NCBI GenBank assembly: GCA_030018495.1 | Contig: JASEFS010000001.1 | Location: 1-64,000 of the forward strand | Direction: 5' to 3' | From: Deltaproteobacteria bacterium | GTDB lineage: Bacteria > Desulfobacterota > Desulfobaccia > Desulfobaccales > 0-14-0-80-60-11 | Length of the DNA stretch: 64,000 nt | Shown here: in pieces, positions 1-9,063 of the stretch | Position numbering within the stretch: position 1 is the first letter of the stretch | Layout: each line of letters begins with the position of its first letter | The notes under the pieces: generated by a model | The model's input: the letters and a program-made list of their open reading frames with translations, nothing else | Database searches by the model: none | What the model was told of the DNA's origin: nothing | Position numbers and translations under genes: made by a program

Positions 1-584
1 CGAGGCCTTTTAAAGGAAAACTCCCGTGATCATCGTTTTCCTTCCTCTCCCCCAGAAATGGGGGAGAGGATTTGAGGTGAGGGGGTTTTGAAATGTCTTC
101 CAGCAAGCTGTGGAAAAACTCATAAAACTATTCGGCCAAGAGCGGTAAGGTCCTGCCTTTCCTCTCCGTTTCCCAAATTCTGATCCTTGTATTTCGCCAG
201 CACCGGCGTCCTGCCCGCGCCAGCGCGGCGCTGGAAGCCCTGGAGTGGGGGAAGGAGATTTGGAGGAGCGGTCTCCCCGGCCTTCCCCTTGATTCAAGCT
301 ATTTCATGCTCCCCCTCTCCTGCTTGTTGCCGCCCCCTACTTGACACCCCTATTTCTCCGGTTATTGGTAAATATCATGCGAAGGGTGACTCGCCTCGTT
401 TTCTCTCCGGTACACTGAGCCCCTTGACAACGCGCCAAGATTCAGACCCCGCATGGAAGAATTAACCGGCGCTTTGCCGCCGGCCGGATGAGTCAGCGGA
501 GAAAGAAACGTTGGCGCTGCCAAGCTTTCCCTGAAAGCAGCGTTGCAGTTGCCGCGAATATTTAAGTTTTTCAGGAGGTGAACC
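1..584. other. Non-coding leader with C-rich palindrome
   Basis: I see no convincing gene in this stretch; the open frames here have the composition of repeat DNA and no ribosome binding sites. A perfect 10-bp inverted repeat (CCTCTCCCCC at 44-53, GGGGGAGAGG at 60-69) belongs to a family with two more copies near 31.2 and 31.3 kb. Two TTGACA hexamers (341-346 and 425-430) could be promoter -35 boxes for the downstream four-gene cluster, but neither has a good -10 box at the right distance. Confidence 0.6.
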
Positions 585-935
585 ATGGAAGAGAGTTGGA
601 GCGCCGGCAAATATGGCGAACCTGCGATAGAAAGGGAACGTCCCCTTGAATCTTCCGGTGTGGAAAGAGCCAAGAACAGCATCGCGGACATGCTCCATAA
701 TCTGGCAATGACCATATCCAGTAAAACCGCGACCGCAGAGGCAAGACCTCAAGTGGCCCACTACGGCAGGCAGGCATCCCAAATGCTGGAACAATCGGCG
801 GACTACCTCCGGGAGTGGGATTATGAGGCCACGGAGGCCCAAGTGCGTCAATACGTCAAAGAGAAGCCCGGTCGCAGTCTCCTTATCGCCGGAATAGCCG
901 GCCTGGTACTTGGAGCATTAATGCGACGGCGTTGA
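585..935 (+). CDS. DUF883/ElaB-YqjD-like protein
   Basis: A 116-residue protein with a long amphipathic helical body and a C-terminal glycine-zipper membrane segment (about residues 98-113, SLLIAGIAGLVLGAL) ending in three arginines. This layout is that of the ElaB/YqjD/DUF883 family, inner-membrane proteins that in enterobacteria are induced in stationary phase and can bind ribosomes. A clear AGGAGG site lies upstream of the ATG. It heads a compact group of four small proteins, the next starting 14 bases after its stop. Family membership is a motif call; the role here is unknown. Confidence 0.75.
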   Translation: MEESWSAGKYGEPAIERERPLESSGVERAKNSIADMLHNLAMTISSKTATAEARPQVAHYGRQASQMLEQSADYLREWDYEATEAQVRQYVKEKPGRSLLIAGIAGLVLGALMRRR

Positions 936-949
936 GGAGGCAGCCCATC

Positions 950-1336
950 ATGAATGAAAAAACCATTAGCCGCGGTCCTGGTTTGCAACAGGAATCCCTG
1001 ACGGATTTATTGGGGCAGCTGGCCTCGCATTCAGCCACCCTGGTGCGTGAAGAAATGGCGCTGGCCAAGCAGGAGTTCAGTGAGAAGATGCAGGCTCTGC
1101 GCAACGGCGGCATCCTGGTTGCCGTCGGTGCAGTTGCCGGCCTGCTTGCCTTCGCGACCCTCTGGGCGGCGTTGATTATCTGGCTGTCGGATTTTCTGGC
1201 ACCTGAAGTTGCGGCTGCCGTTACCGGGGGCGGATTGGCCATGATCGCTGCAATCATCGGCTTTACGGGGGTCAAAAAGCTCAGGAAAACCACCGCCGAA
1301 CCCATCAAGACGGTGGAGGTACTGCAAGGGAGGTAA
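950..1336 (+). CDS. Phage-holin-superfamily (YqjE-like) membrane protein
   Basis: A 128-residue protein with an N-terminal amphipathic helix (LVREEMALAKQEFSEKM) followed by two hydrophobic segments, the pattern of the Phage_holin_3_6/YqjE family of non-phage membrane proteins usually found beside DUF883 proteins. I start it at the ATG at 950, which has AGGAGG at 935-940 with a 9-base spacer. A TTG at 932 would give six extra residues but lies on the ribosome binding site itself. The pairing with the preceding DUF883-like gene mirrors the yqjC-yqjD-yqjE order of enterobacteria. The biochemical role is not known. Confidence 0.75.
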   Translation: MNEKTISRGPGLQQESLTDLLGQLASHSATLVREEMALAKQEFSEKMQALRNGGILVAVGAVAGLLAFATLWAALIIWLSDFLAPEVAAAVTGGGLAMIAAIIGFTGVKKLRKTTAEPIKTVEVLQGR

Positions 1337-1340
1337 TGGC

Positions 1341-1817
1341 ATGGCTGAGATAATGAATGAGACTGCTGCGGAACATGAACGCAGCGCCGAAGAAATCCGG
1401 CAGGACATAATTGCCAAGGAAGAAGAGATCGCCGAAACGTACGAAGAGATCAGTGAAAGAATCAAGGAAAAACTGGACTGGCGCGGCTATGTGGCCCAGG
1501 CTCCTTTCTTGTCATTGGGAGTTGCGGCGGGCGTCGGCTTTCTGGCCTCGATGATGCTGCTGCCCAGGGCCTGTACGCCCATGGAAAGGATCACCGGGAC
1601 AATAAAGGAAGAAATAGGCCGCGGGATCAGCGGGTTCCTCGGCGGAACAAGAAGGAGCACGCTTATATCGAGCCTCTGGGGTCTCGCGGCGACGTTAGGA
1701 ATGGGCCTGGTTAAAAAAGCCGCCACAGGGGCCGTTTTGGGCGGTGCAGGCTACGGCTCGCCGGCCCGGCGGCCTTTTTCGCCCAAGGTCGAAGAGCAGA
1801 TGACCGTAAATCCATAA
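1341..1817 (+). CDS. DUF3618-like membrane-anchored protein
   Basis: 158 residues. The N-terminal part, with AEEIRQDIIAKEEEIAETYEEI, matches the DUF3618 pattern (a short coiled coil starting with EEIR), and a hydrophobic segment follows (about residues 52-72). The C-terminal half contains a second glycine-rich apolar stretch (about 115-140). It begins 4 bases after the holin-family gene, so the two are probably co-translated. DUF3618 proteins often accompany YqjE and DUF883 homologues. No enzymatic motif is visible. Confidence 0.65.
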   Translation: MAEIMNETAAEHERSAEEIRQDIIAKEEEIAETYEEISERIKEKLDWRGYVAQAPFLSLGVAAGVGFLASMMLLPRACTPMERITGTIKEEIGRGISGFLGGTRRSTLISSLWGLAATLGMGLVKKAATGAVLGGAGYGSPARRPFSPKVEEQMTVNP

Positions 1818-1839
1818 TTACAGCAATAGGAGGGAAAAC

Positions 1840-2196
1840 ATGAATTCGAAAGACATACCGATGGCAGGAGAACCGGGCAGCGCCGGGTCGATGTCTGAAC
1901 ACGGCGAAGAGGTTTATGAAAAGGCGAGGCAGACCGCCGGGGAAGTTTATCAAAAAACCACGGAAGCAGTAGGTGAGGCTTACGAAAAAACCTCCAGAGC
2001 GGTAACCGGGGCTTATGAGGAAGCCGTCAGCTACGGCCGGGAAAATCCGGCTATGATGACGCTTATTGCTTTCGGCATAGGGGTGGGGGTGGGACTTCTG
2101 TTGGCGAGCAGCATGCGTCGCCCGCGCTATGGAGGTTTTGCCGAACCGCTGATCGGCGCTTTTCAGGATTTCGCCAGAGATTATCTCAGATATTAA
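1840..2196 (+). CDS. DUF883-like glycine-zipper protein
   Basis: 118 residues with a repetitive Tyr/Glu-rich helix: units like EVYQKTTEAVGEAYEKTSRAV recur with a period near 11, a late-embryogenesis-abundant (LEA)-like pattern. A single membrane helix follows (about 70-88, MTLIAFGIGVGVGLLLA), then a basic cytoplasmic end. The ribosome binding site AGGAGGG is 8 bases before the ATG. It closes the four-gene cluster. The 11-mer helical repeat suggests a desiccation or membrane-stress protein, which is inference only. Confidence 0.7.
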   Translation: MNSKDIPMAGEPGSAGSMSEHGEEVYEKARQTAGEVYQKTTEAVGEAYEKTSRAVTGAYEEAVSYGRENPAMMTLIAFGIGVGVGLLLASSMRRPRYGGFAEPLIGAFQDFARDYLRY

Positions 2197-2320
2197 TTTC
2201 TTACGGTAAAAACGGCAAAGAAAATTCCTATGGGCAGGGGGTACCTGGGGGGCCTGTCAAGGGGTGGGCTGGGGCTGGAGAAAGTGTGCCTTTTCCGGCC
2301 CCTCTCTCATTTCAACATCT

Positions 2321-3109
2321 TCAAGTCCGCGGTCCCCGTGAGGCGCCTTGAGCGGCGATTTGCTCCTGGGTCAGGCCATAACGTCGTTCCCGCTGCTGGT
2401 ACTCCCACACCGCTTTCATAAATTCCTCTTCCCGGAAATCGGGCCACAGGGTGTCGGTGAAATAGAGCTCGGTATAGGCCGATTGCCACAGAAGGAAATT
2501 GCTCAGGCGAAATTCTCCGCTGGTGCGGATCAGGAGATCCGGGTCCGGCATATCGGCGGTGAAGAGGTGGCGGGCAAAAAGGTCATGATCTATGTCCTCA
2601 GGGCTCAAGCGTCCATCTTTCACTGCCCGGGCGATGGCTTGGGCCGCCGCGACGATTTCACTTCTGGCGCCGTAGCTCAACGCCAGGGTGAGAACCATTT
2701 GCGCCCCTGCGGCCGTGGCGGCCGCGGTTTTGGCCAATTCCTCCTGCACGTCCTGAGGCAGACGGCTTAAGTTGCCGATGGCCTGGAACGCGATCTGGTT
2801 GTCCTGCATTTCTTTAAGCTCACGCTGCAAATAGCGGCTGAGCAGGGCCATCAGAACCCGGATTTCCGCGCCGGGGCGCTGCCAGTTTTCTTCGGAAAAG
2901 GCATACAGGGTGAGAAAGGAAATGCCGACCTTGCGGGCTTGGCGCACCACCAGGCGCACGGACTCGGCCCCCGCGGCATGGCCGCGTACCCGCCGCAGGC
3001 CCTGGCGTTGGGCCCAGCGGCCGTTGCCGTCCATGATAATGGCTACATGCCGGGGCAGACGGTTGTTATCAAGGGGATAGCGCGACTCAGGAGGGATTTC
3101 GGCGGACAT
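2321..3109 (-). CDS. uppS: Isoprenyl transferase (undecaprenyl diphosphate synthase)
   Basis: 262 residues, typical for cis-prenyltransferases. Makes undecaprenyl diphosphate, the lipid carrier of cell-wall synthesis, from farnesyl diphosphate and isopentenyl diphosphate at the membrane face. The signature HVAIIMDGNGRWAQRQGL is present near residues 21-38, with the catalytic Asp in IMDGNG, and RTSGEFRLSNFLLWQ (about 194-208) gives the conserved Arg/Ser diphosphate-binding block. The start codon lies against the frr stop, consistent with translation coupled to the rpsB-tsf-pyrH-frr operon. cdsA, a frequent next gene, is not present here. Confidence 0.97.
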   Translation of the reverse strand: MSAEIPPESRYPLDNNRLPRHVAIIMDGNGRWAQRQGLRRVRGHAAGAESVRLVVRQARKVGISFLTLYAFSEENWQRPGAEIRVLMALLSRYLQRELKEMQDNQIAFQAIGNLSRLPQDVQEELAKTAAATAAGAQMVLTLALSYGARSEIVAAAQAIARAVKDGRLSPEDIDHDLFARHLFTADMPDPDLLIRTSGEFRLSNFLLWQSAYTELYFTDTLWPDFREEEFMKAVWEYQQRERRYGLTQEQIAAQGASRGPRT

Positions 3110-3666
3110 CAGAAGGACATAATCTCCTTTTCCTTCTCAGCGGCAACCTGGTCCACTTTCTTGATGAACTCGTCGGTGATTTTCTGGACCTCGTCCTGGG
3201 CTTTGTGGGATTCGTCTTCGGAAAGCTGCTTGTCGTTTTTCAGCTTTTTGAACTGCTCGTTGGCGTCCCGCCGGATGTTGCGCAGAGCCACTTTGGCGTC
3301 TTCGCTCATTTTCTTTACGGTTTTGACCAGCTCCTTGCGCCGTTCGGTGGTGAGCGCGGGGATGGGGAGGCGGATCACTTTGCCGTCATTAGTAGGGGTC
3401 AGGCCCAGGTCTGATTTGAGGAGGGCTTTTTCGATATCGCCCAAAATGGCGGAGTCCCAGGGCTGCACGGTAAGCAGCCGGGGTTCCGGGGCGGCCAGGG
3501 AGGCCACCTGGGGCAGCGGCATGCTGGTGCCGTAGCAGTCTACCTTGATGCCTTCGAGCAGGGCCACCGAAGCCCGCCCGGTGCGCACCCGTGACAGGTC
3601 CTGGCTCATGACCTCCAGCACCTTGTTCATTTTGCGCCTGGTTTCATCCAGTATCTCCGCTTTCAT
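3109..3666 (-). CDS. frr: Ribosome recycling factor
   Basis: 185 residues, the normal length. Splits post-termination ribosomes together with EF-G. The N-terminal helix with [20 protein letters not shown], the central [21 protein letters not shown] segment and the C-terminal [17 protein letters not shown] helix are the usual RRF signatures. It overlaps the 3' end of pyrH by 4 bases (ATGA), so the two genes are translationally coupled. Confidence 0.98.
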   Translation of the reverse strand: MKAEILDETRRKMNKVLEVMSQDLSRVRTGRASVALLEGIKVDCYGTSMPLPQVASLAAPEPRLLTVQPWDSAILGDIEKALLKSDLGLTPTNDGKVIRLPIPALTTERRKELVKTVKKMSEDAKVALRNIRRDANEQFKKLKNDKQLSEDESHKAQDEVQKITDEFIKKVDQVAAEKEKEIMSF

Positions 3667-4391
3667 CGCTGACCCTCCACAATTGTGCCCACCTCCCGGC
3701 CCAGGAGAACTTTCACCATGTTGCCCGGTTCCAGGAGCTTGAAGACGATGATGGGGATGTTCTGTTCCATGGACATGGTGACCGCGGTGGAATCCATCAC
3801 TTTGAGCGAACGCTCCAGGACTTCAAAATAGGTCAGGCGGGGGATCATTTGGGCCGTCTGGTCCAGCATGGGGTCCCGGTCGTAAATACCCGCCACCTTG
3901 GTGCCTTTGAGGATGGCCTGGGCGTGGATTTCCGTGGCTCTGAGAGCCGCCGCGGTGTCCGTGGTGAAATAAGGGCTGCCGGTGCCCGCCGCGAAAATGA
4001 TCACCCGGCCTTTTTCCAGATGCCTGAGGGCCCGGCGGCGGATGTAAGGTTCGGCCATCTCATGCATGGCGATGGCGGACATGACCCGGGTGGGGATGTT
4101 CTCCCGCTCCATGGCGTTCTGCAGGGCCAGGGCGTTGATGACGGTGGCCAGCATGCCCATATGGTCGGCCACGGCCCGGTCCAGGCCCATGGCCGGGGCC
4201 TCCAGTCCCCTGAAGATGTTGCCGCCGCCCACGACCACGCCGATTTGCACTTTAAGTTCCAGGGCGGCTTTGATTTCCAGGGCGATGGCCTTAAGGGTGT
4301 CGGGGTCCAAGCCGAAGGGCTTGCCGCCGGCCAGGGTCTCCCCGCTGACCTTCAACAGGACCCGCTTATACCTTGGTTGGTCGGGATGCAA
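3663..4391 (-). CDS. pyrH: UMP kinase
   Basis: 242 residues. Phosphorylates UMP to UDP with ATP; a hexameric amino-acid-kinase-fold enzyme distinct from eukaryotic UMP kinases. Visible motifs: the N-terminal [11 protein letters not shown] (about 12-22), the glycine loop [12 protein letters not shown] (about 52-63), and [17 protein letters not shown] (about 136-152), which binds UMP and the gamma phosphate. It sits between tsf and frr as in many bacteria, 10 bases downstream of the tsf stop. Confidence 0.98.
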   Translation of the reverse strand: MHPDQPRYKRVLLKVSGETLAGGKPFGLDPDTLKAIALEIKAALELKVQIGVVVGGGNIFRGLEAPAMGLDRAVADHMGMLATVINALALQNAMERENIPTRVMSAIAMHEMAEPYIRRRALRHLEKGRVIIFAAGTGSPYFTTDTAAALRATEIHAQAILKGTKVAGIYDRDPMLDQTAQMIPRLTYFEVLERSLKVMDSTAVTMSMEQNIPIIVFKLLEPGNMVKVLLGREVGTIVEGQR

Positions 4392-4401
4392 GGCTTTTCC
4401 T

Positions 4402-5253
4402 TTAAGCGCCTATCTGGTAGCGCACGAAGCGTTTGACCTTGAGGTCCCCCCCGGCCTTGGCGCCGGCCTCTTTGAGCAACTGGGCCACGGTGATGTCGGG
4501 GTTCTTGACGAAGGGCTGCTCCACCAAACAGACTTCCTTGAAGAATTTATCCAAACGCCCGGTAACCATCTTCGCAATGATATGATCGGGCTTGCCGGAT
4601 TCTTTGGCTTGGGCCTCGTAAACGGCTTTTTCCCGGTTTACCACTTCCGCATCCACTTCGTCCCGGCTGACCGCCAAGGGATTGGTGGCGGCTACCTGCA
4701 TGGCTAAATCTTTGGCGATAGCCAGGGTTTCGGGAGTGGCCGGCGCGCCCGTCAACTCCAGGAGCACCCCGATTTTGCCGCCGTGGTGGATATAAGCGGC
4801 CAGCGGCCCGGCCTGAGCGAAGCGGGCAAAGCGCCGCACCCGAATATTTTCACCCACTTGGCCGATGATCTCGTTCAAGTATTCCTGCACCGTCAGTTTG
4901 GGTTGGGGTTGGAAGGGCTGGGCCAACAGGGCCTGTACATCCTCAGGGCCGGTCGCGGCAATCTGGGCCGCCAGACTCTCGCCGAACTGCTGAAAGGCCT
5001 CGGTTTTGGCCACGAAATCGGATTCGCAGTTCACTTCCAGCAACACGCCTGCGGCGTTCAGGTAAGCCCAAATGGCGCCTTCACTGGTGGCGCGTTCGGC
5101 CCGCTTGGTGGCCACGGCAATGCCTTTTTGGCGCAGGTAGTCCACCGCGGCTTCCAAGTCGCCGCCGGTTTCCTGCAAGGCCTTTTTGCAATCCATAAAA
5201 CCGCAGTTGGTTTTGTCTCTGAGTGTTTTTACCAGTTCCGCCGTGATGCTCAC
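4402..5253 (-). CDS. tsf: Elongation factor Ts
   Basis: 283 residues. Nucleotide exchange factor for EF-Tu. The N-terminal module ([19 protein letters not shown]) and the TDFVAKT-like core (here [13 protein letters not shown], about residue 78) identify the family. The gene is separated from rpsB by 189 bases, an unusually long gap for this pair, which leaves room for a separate promoter. The ribosome binding site GAGGAAG precedes the ATG. Confidence 0.98.
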   Translation of the reverse strand: MSITAELVKTLRDKTNCGFMDCKKALQETGGDLEAAVDYLRQKGIAVATKRAERATSEGAIWAYLNAAGVLLEVNCESDFVAKTEAFQQFGESLAAQIAATGPEDVQALLAQPFQPQPKLTVQEYLNEIIGQVGENIRVRRFARFAQAGPLAAYIHHGGKIGVLLELTGAPATPETLAIAKDLAMQVAATNPLAVSRDEVDAEVVNREKAVYEAQAKESGKPDHIIAKMVTGRLDKFFKEVCLVEQPFVKNPDITVAQLLKEAGAKAGGDLKVKRFVRYQIGA

Positions 5254-5442
5254 TGTTCTTCCTCCTGAACGCGCCTTGCGGCAGCCATGCCGCCCGGCAC
5301 GGGTTTAGCTGATATGGTGCGGCAGTATTGAAATTGCCCGTTCAGGGCAGCGCCGCAGCCTGCTTTTTCTGCAAACAGGCGTCCATGCATATAGCCAGCA
5401 CAGATTTGCGGTTGCCCGGATTTTTATGCTTACAGCCGCGGT

Positions 5443-6267
5443 CTATTCTTCCGCGGCCGCTTCTGTTTCTTCCGGCTCCGGGGCCGGGGCTTCCGCGGGG
5501 GCAGGAGCCTCAGCCGCCGCAGGCGGAGCCTCGGCCTGAGCCTCCATCATTTCCTTATCCACCAGTCCCTGGAGTTTCTCCTCCCGCAGGCGGTTGCCGT
5601 CGATGCAGGCGTCGGCCATGCGGGACGTCAGCAGGCGGATGGCCCGGATGGCATCGTCGTTGCCGGGGATGGGGTAGTCAATCACCGTGGGATCGCAGTT
5701 GGAGTCCACGATGGCCACGAGAGGAATCTTCATCTTCCGGGCCTCTTTGACCGCGATGTCTTCCTTGCGGGGGTCCACTACATAAACCAGGTCCGGCAGC
5801 CTGCCCATATTCTTGATGCCGCCCAGGGCCCGCTCCAGTTTGGCCGCCTTCTTTTCCATGACCAGCACTTCCTTCTTGGGAAAGCGCCTGAGGCTGCCGT
5901 CCTCTTTCATGGCCTCGAAATTTTTGAGACGCTCGATGGACCGGGAAATGGTTTCAAAATTCGTGAGCATGCCTCCCAGCCAACGGTGGTTGACATAGAA
6001 CATGCCGCAGCGGCTGGCCTCTTCCGCGATAGCGTCCATGGCCTGCTTTTTGGTGCCCACAAAGAGCACGATGCCGCCGTCGGCCACCGTTTCCATGACA
6101 ACTCTGTACGCGGTTTTGAAAAATTGGACGGTCTTCTGGAGATCGATGATGTGGATGCCGTTTCTGGCCCCGAAGATGTAGGGCGCCATCTTGGGGTTCC
6201 AGCGCCGGGTCTGGTGGCCGAAATGAACCCCGGCCTCCAGCAGTTCCTTCATGGTGACGTATGACAT
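5443..6267 (-). CDS. rpsB: 30S ribosomal protein S2
   Basis: 274 residues. The core matches S2 with [15 protein letters not shown] near the N-terminus, the FVGTKKQA motif and [24 protein letters not shown] near residue 170. The protein carries a C-terminal tail of roughly 30 residues rich in Ala, Pro and Glu, ending EETEAAAEE, which is longer than in E. coli but common in Desulfobacterota. First gene of the translation operon. A well-placed AGGAGG precedes the ATG. Confidence 0.98.
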   Translation of the reverse strand: MSYVTMKELLEAGVHFGHQTRRWNPKMAPYIFGARNGIHIIDLQKTVQFFKTAYRVVMETVADGGIVLFVGTKKQAMDAIAEEASRCGMFYVNHRWLGGMLTNFETISRSIERLKNFEAMKEDGSLRRFPKKEVLVMEKKAAKLERALGGIKNMGRLPDLVYVVDPRKEDIAVKEARKMKIPLVAIVDSNCDPTVIDYPIPGNDDAIRAIRLLTSRMADACIDGNRLREEKLQGLVDKEMMEAQAEAPPAAAEAPAPAEAPAPEPEETEAAAEE

Positions 6268-6371
6268 GATTCCTCCTGGTTTTGCCGCCGCTCCGCATTT
6301 TCACCGAAGGCCTGGTCGGGACGCCCGCCCTTCGGCACCAAGGAACGCAGAGCGTGTGTATTTTGGGATTT

Positions 6372-6400
6372 AATTTACAAATCTATTTTATATATCACAA
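6372..6400 (-). promoter_or_regulatory. Candidate sigma70 promoter for rpsB
   Basis: On the minus strand TTGTGA (6400-6395) is followed by a 17-base spacer and TAAATT (6377-6372), in an AT-rich island within GC-rich DNA. The position, about 105 bases before the rpsB ATG, suits the long leaders that allow S2 autoregulation. A second reading with TTGTCA just upstream and TATATA at an 18-base spacing is also possible. Confidence 0.4.
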
Positions 6401-6429
6401 GGAATCGAAGATTGACAAGGAGGTATTTT

Positions 6430-6496
6430 GGCAGTCAGCAGCGAGCAGTGAGCAGACAGCAGTCAGCAGTCAGCAGTCAGCAGTCAGCAGTCAGAT
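6430..6496. repeat. Degenerate heptanucleotide array (CAGTCAG type)
   Basis: About nine tandem copies of a 7-base unit close to AGCAGTC, with variants such as AGCAGTG and AGCAGAC. It lies between the rpsB promoter region and the end of the MFS gene. Related 7-base arrays with different unit sequences recur near 18.1, 33.5, 39.9, 40.9, 60.8 and 64.0 kb. Confidence 0.8.
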
Positions 6497-6545
6497 ATTG
6501 AAACACGTTAACCTTGAACTTTGAACCTTGAACCTTGAACTCACC

Positions 6546-7829
6546 TCAACTGCTGGCCCCGGGGAAGCTGGGCGGCGGCGCGGCCGCAGGAGGCGGGGCT
6601 TTCAACTCACTGAAATCCAGGCGCAGGAGGCCCGGATAGCGCAAGAGAATGAATCCGGCCACCGCGGCTGCGGCCAGGCTGCCCACGGTCATGGCCCGGG
6701 CCGGCCCCAGGTAGTGGGCGACGGTGCCGTAAAGCATGCTGCCGAAGGGCACGGAGCCCATGATGATGAGGCCGAACAGGCTCATAATGCGGCCCCGCAG
6801 GTTGTCCGGCACATTGAGCTGGAGCAGACTGTTGGCGGTGGAGAGCTGGGTCACCATGCCGAAGCCCACGAAAAAGATGGCAGCCAGGGCCAGCCAGTAG
6901 GTCTGCACCAGGGAGAGGGCCAGCAATCCGGCCAGGAAAAGGGCCAAGCCGCCCAGGAAAGAGGGCATGGGCGGACGGTGGCGCAGTCGGCGGGCCAGGG
7001 CCAGGCCCCCGATGAACGCCCCCAGACCGTTAATGCCCATAAGCAGCCCGTAGCCCTTGGGGCCGGCGCTCAGCGCGTCCCGGGCCAGCATGGGCAGGAG
7101 CACATAATAGGAGTGGCCCAGGATGGAGACCGAAGTAAGCAGGAGCAGGACGAGGCGCAGCTCCCGGCGTTCTCCCAGAAAGTCCACCAACTGCCGCAAG
7201 GCCTGACGAAAGCCCAGGCGGACCTGGGGCTCCACCGGCGGGAGCTTCATCCAGAACAGGGCCAGGAGCACGGCCAGGTAGCTCAAAGCGTTAATGAAGA
7301 AGCAATTTGCCATGCCCACCGCGGCGATGAGAATGCCCGCCAGGGCCGGGCCCATGACCCGGGTGCCGTTGAACAAGGTGGAGTTGAGCGCGATGGCATT
7401 GGGAAGATCAGGCTTGCCCACCAGGTCCACAATAAAAGCCTGGCGCACCGGGATATCGAAGGCGAACGCGGTGCCCAGCAGGAAAACGAGAACGCACAAC
7501 AACCAGATGGGCAGAGACTGCCAGGCCACCAGCGCGCCCAGGACCGCAGCCAGCAGCATCATGCTGCCCTGGGTGAAGAAGAGCACGTGGTATTTGCTGC
7601 GATTGTCGGCCACCATGCCGCCCCAGAAGGAGAAGAACAGGATGGGCAGGGTCTGGAGCGCGCCCACCAGGCCCAGGTAAAAAGAGGAATCGGTGAGGAT
7701 CAGGACCAGCCAGCTCAGGGCCACGGACTGCATCCAGGAGCCCAGCAGCGAGATGGACTGGCCGGCATAGAACAGGCGGAAATTGCGGTGGCGCAGGGCC
7801 GCGAAGGTATCGAAGCGCAAAGGGTCCAT
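6546..7829 (-). CDS. MFS transporter, EntS/MFS_3 family
   Basis: 427 residues with about twelve hydrophobic segments. The N-terminal AALRHRNFRLFYAGQSISLLG and the central LRGRIMSLFGLIIMGSVPFGSMLYG block are hallmarks of the MFS_3 group that includes the enterobactin exporter EntS. It is probably a proton-driven exporter of a small molecule; the substrate cannot be read from the sequence. The gene stands alone. No Shine-Dalgarno site is visible before the ATG, and a -10-like TATACT ends only 12 bases upstream, so the mRNA may be nearly leaderless. Confidence 0.85.
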   Translation of the reverse strand: MDPLRFDTFAALRHRNFRLFYAGQSISLLGSWMQSVALSWLVLILTDSSFYLGLVGALQTLPILFFSFWGGMVADNRSKYHVLFFTQGSMMLLAAVLGALVAWQSLPIWLLCVLVFLLGTAFAFDIPVRQAFIVDLVGKPDLPNAIALNSTLFNGTRVMGPALAGILIAAVGMANCFFINALSYLAVLLALFWMKLPPVEPQVRLGFRQALRQLVDFLGERRELRLVLLLLTSVSILGHSYYVLLPMLARDALSAGPKGYGLLMGINGLGAFIGGLALARRLRHRPPMPSFLGGLALFLAGLLALSLVQTYWLALAAIFFVGFGMVTQLSTANSLLQLNVPDNLRGRIMSLFGLIIMGSVPFGSMLYGTVAHYLGPARAMTVGSLAAAAVAGFILLRYPGLLRLDFSELKAPPPAAAPPPSFPGASS

Positions 7830-7841
7830 AACTAGAAGGTA

Positions 7842-7869
7842 AGTATATCAGTTCGCCGCGCCAGGCCAA
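7842..7869 (-). promoter_or_regulatory. Candidate promoter of the MFS gene
   Basis: On the minus strand TTGGCC (7869-7864), a 16-base spacer and TATACT (7847-7842). Transcription would begin only a few bases before the ATG at 7829, consistent with the absence of a ribosome binding site. Confidence 0.35.
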
Positions 7870-8000
7870 AGGGGGCGGGGGAGAGGGGAGAGGGCGAAAG
7901 GGAAAAAGGGGAAAAGGAGAAGAGCGACATTCTTAATGGGGCGCGGCCTTGCCCGCCTTGAGGCGGTGACTTTTTCGGAATAGAAAAGTTCCTCAGCAGG

Positions 8001-8050
8001 TGGCACAGGCTTTCCAGCCTGTGCAGGCGCAGGCTGAAGCCTGCGGCTAT
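8001..8050. repeat. CACAGGC-type palindromic repeat
   Basis: Two adjacent hairpin-forming palindromes: GGCACAGGCT with AGCCTGTGC, then GCAGGCTGAAGCCTGC. Close copies occur at 34403-34422, 56711-56757, 59221-59270 and 60168-60190. Confidence 0.75.
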
Positions 8051-8327
8051 AAACGGCGCGGCAATGCAGGGTGGGCATTGCCCGCCGACTGCTACTGCAT
8101 GTTAAGATATTAAGACAATCTGCCCGAAAAGGTTCTTGAGACCTTTGACAAAATTGCTTATGCTTCAGTGTGGTCGGCTTGTGGATAAAACATGGTTATG
8201 GCCATCTGAGCCCCGGCAAGGGTTCGAAGTGGCAGAAATTGCCGGATTCCCGGCCGGGCGTTTTGAGTCATAACGGCAGATATCCGGAGGCTTGCGACTC
8301 CTCATCTTTTAACTAAGCCGGTGAATT

Positions 8328-8627
8328 ATGATCGCTTTGCGTCATTTTGTGGAAGCCCTGGCCACCTTGCTGAGCTGGGGTTTGGATATTTACATGTGGC
8401 TTATCATTGCCCGCGCGATCCTCTCCTGGGTCAGTCCTGATCCCTACAACCCTATTGTCCGGTTTCTCTATAACGTCACCGAACCGGTGTTGTCTTACAT
8501 CAGGCGGCGTCTGCCCCTGGTCTTCGGCGGGCTGGATCTGTCGCCTCTGGTAGTGCTGGGGGCGATTCTTTTTCTCAAGGTATTTCTGGTGCAGACCTTG
8601 TTTGAATACGCTCGCATGTTGGGTTAA
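8328..8627 (+). CDS. YggT family membrane protein
   Basis: 99 residues with two hydrophobic segments (about 10-30 and 65-90) joined by the conserved RAILSWVSPDPYNPIVRFLYNVTEPVL stretch (about 27-53), the YggT/YlmG signature. YlmG-type proteins are linked to septum and photosystem or secretion functions in other organisms, but no activity is established. The following DUF167 gene starts 12 bases after the stop, a classic yggT-yggU arrangement. Confidence 0.9.
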   Translation: MIALRHFVEALATLLSWGLDIYMWLIIARAILSWVSPDPYNPIVRFLYNVTEPVLSYIRRRLPLVFGGLDLSPLVVLGAILFLKVFLVQTLFEYARMLG

Positions 8628-8638
8628 AATGCGCGGCT

Positions 8639-8944
8639 ATGGCAGATTTTTTTCAGGCCACCTGCCAGGGCTACATCCTGTTTGTTCACGTGGTGCCGGG
8701 AGCCTCCCGGACCGGAGTGGGAGGCCTGCATGGCGACCGGCTCAAGATCAAGGTGGCGGCGCCCCCGGAAAAGGGCGCGGCGAATGAGGCCCTCCTGGAG
8801 TTTTTGGCCAAGCGCCTGGGGCTGCCCAAAAAGGCTCTGCACGTGAGTGCGGGCGCGGCCAGCCGGGCCAAAACGGTGGCTATCCAGGACCTGTCGCCGG
8901 AACTGCGCGAGCGCCTGCGGTCTTTGGTGGATGCATCCGTCTAG
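8639..8944 (+). CDS. DUF167 (YggU) family protein
   Basis: 101 residues. The block VVPGASRTGVGGLHGDRLKIKVAAPPEKGAANEALLEFLA (about 18-57) is the DUF167/UPF0235 signature. The fold is known but no function has been established. It is probably co-transcribed with yggT. Confidence 0.92.
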   Translation: MADFFQATCQGYILFVHVVPGASRTGVGGLHGDRLKIKVAAPPEKGAANEALLEFLAKRLGLPKKALHVSAGAASRAKTVAIQDLSPELRERLRSLVDASV

Positions 8945-9063
8945 GTGCGGCCAGGGGGGAATCCACCTCAGCTTGACAACGGCGCCGCAGATGATAACAA
9001 TGAATAGTAGTCCATTTCGCATAGTTTTTAGTAGTTTTGCGTAACAGGAGCTTTCTCAGGGGG

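Larger units (their letters stand above)
7830..8327. other. Intergenic region with palindromic repeats
   Basis: No gene is visible between the divergent MFS and yggT genes. A purine-rich run of GGGGAAAA type lies at about 7885-7922. A compound palindrome at 8001-8050 (CACAGGC..GCCTGTG, then GCAGGCTGAAGCCTGC) belongs to the family also found near 15.5, 34.3-34.5, 56.7, 59.2 and 60.2 kb. Confidence 0.7.

Noticed and set aside
932-949. TTG start for the holin-family protein
   Set aside because: It overlaps the AGGAGG ribosome binding site of the ATG at 950.
6430-6496. Tandem 7-base repeats considered as a CRISPR array
   Set aside because: Units are 7 bases without spacers, and no cas gene is in the window.
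6528-7835. Long plus-strand open frame opposite the MFS gene
   Set aside because: It is the antisense of a clear transporter; its composition (Gln, His, Gly-rich, no hydrophobic segments) is typical of a shadow frame in GC-rich DNA.
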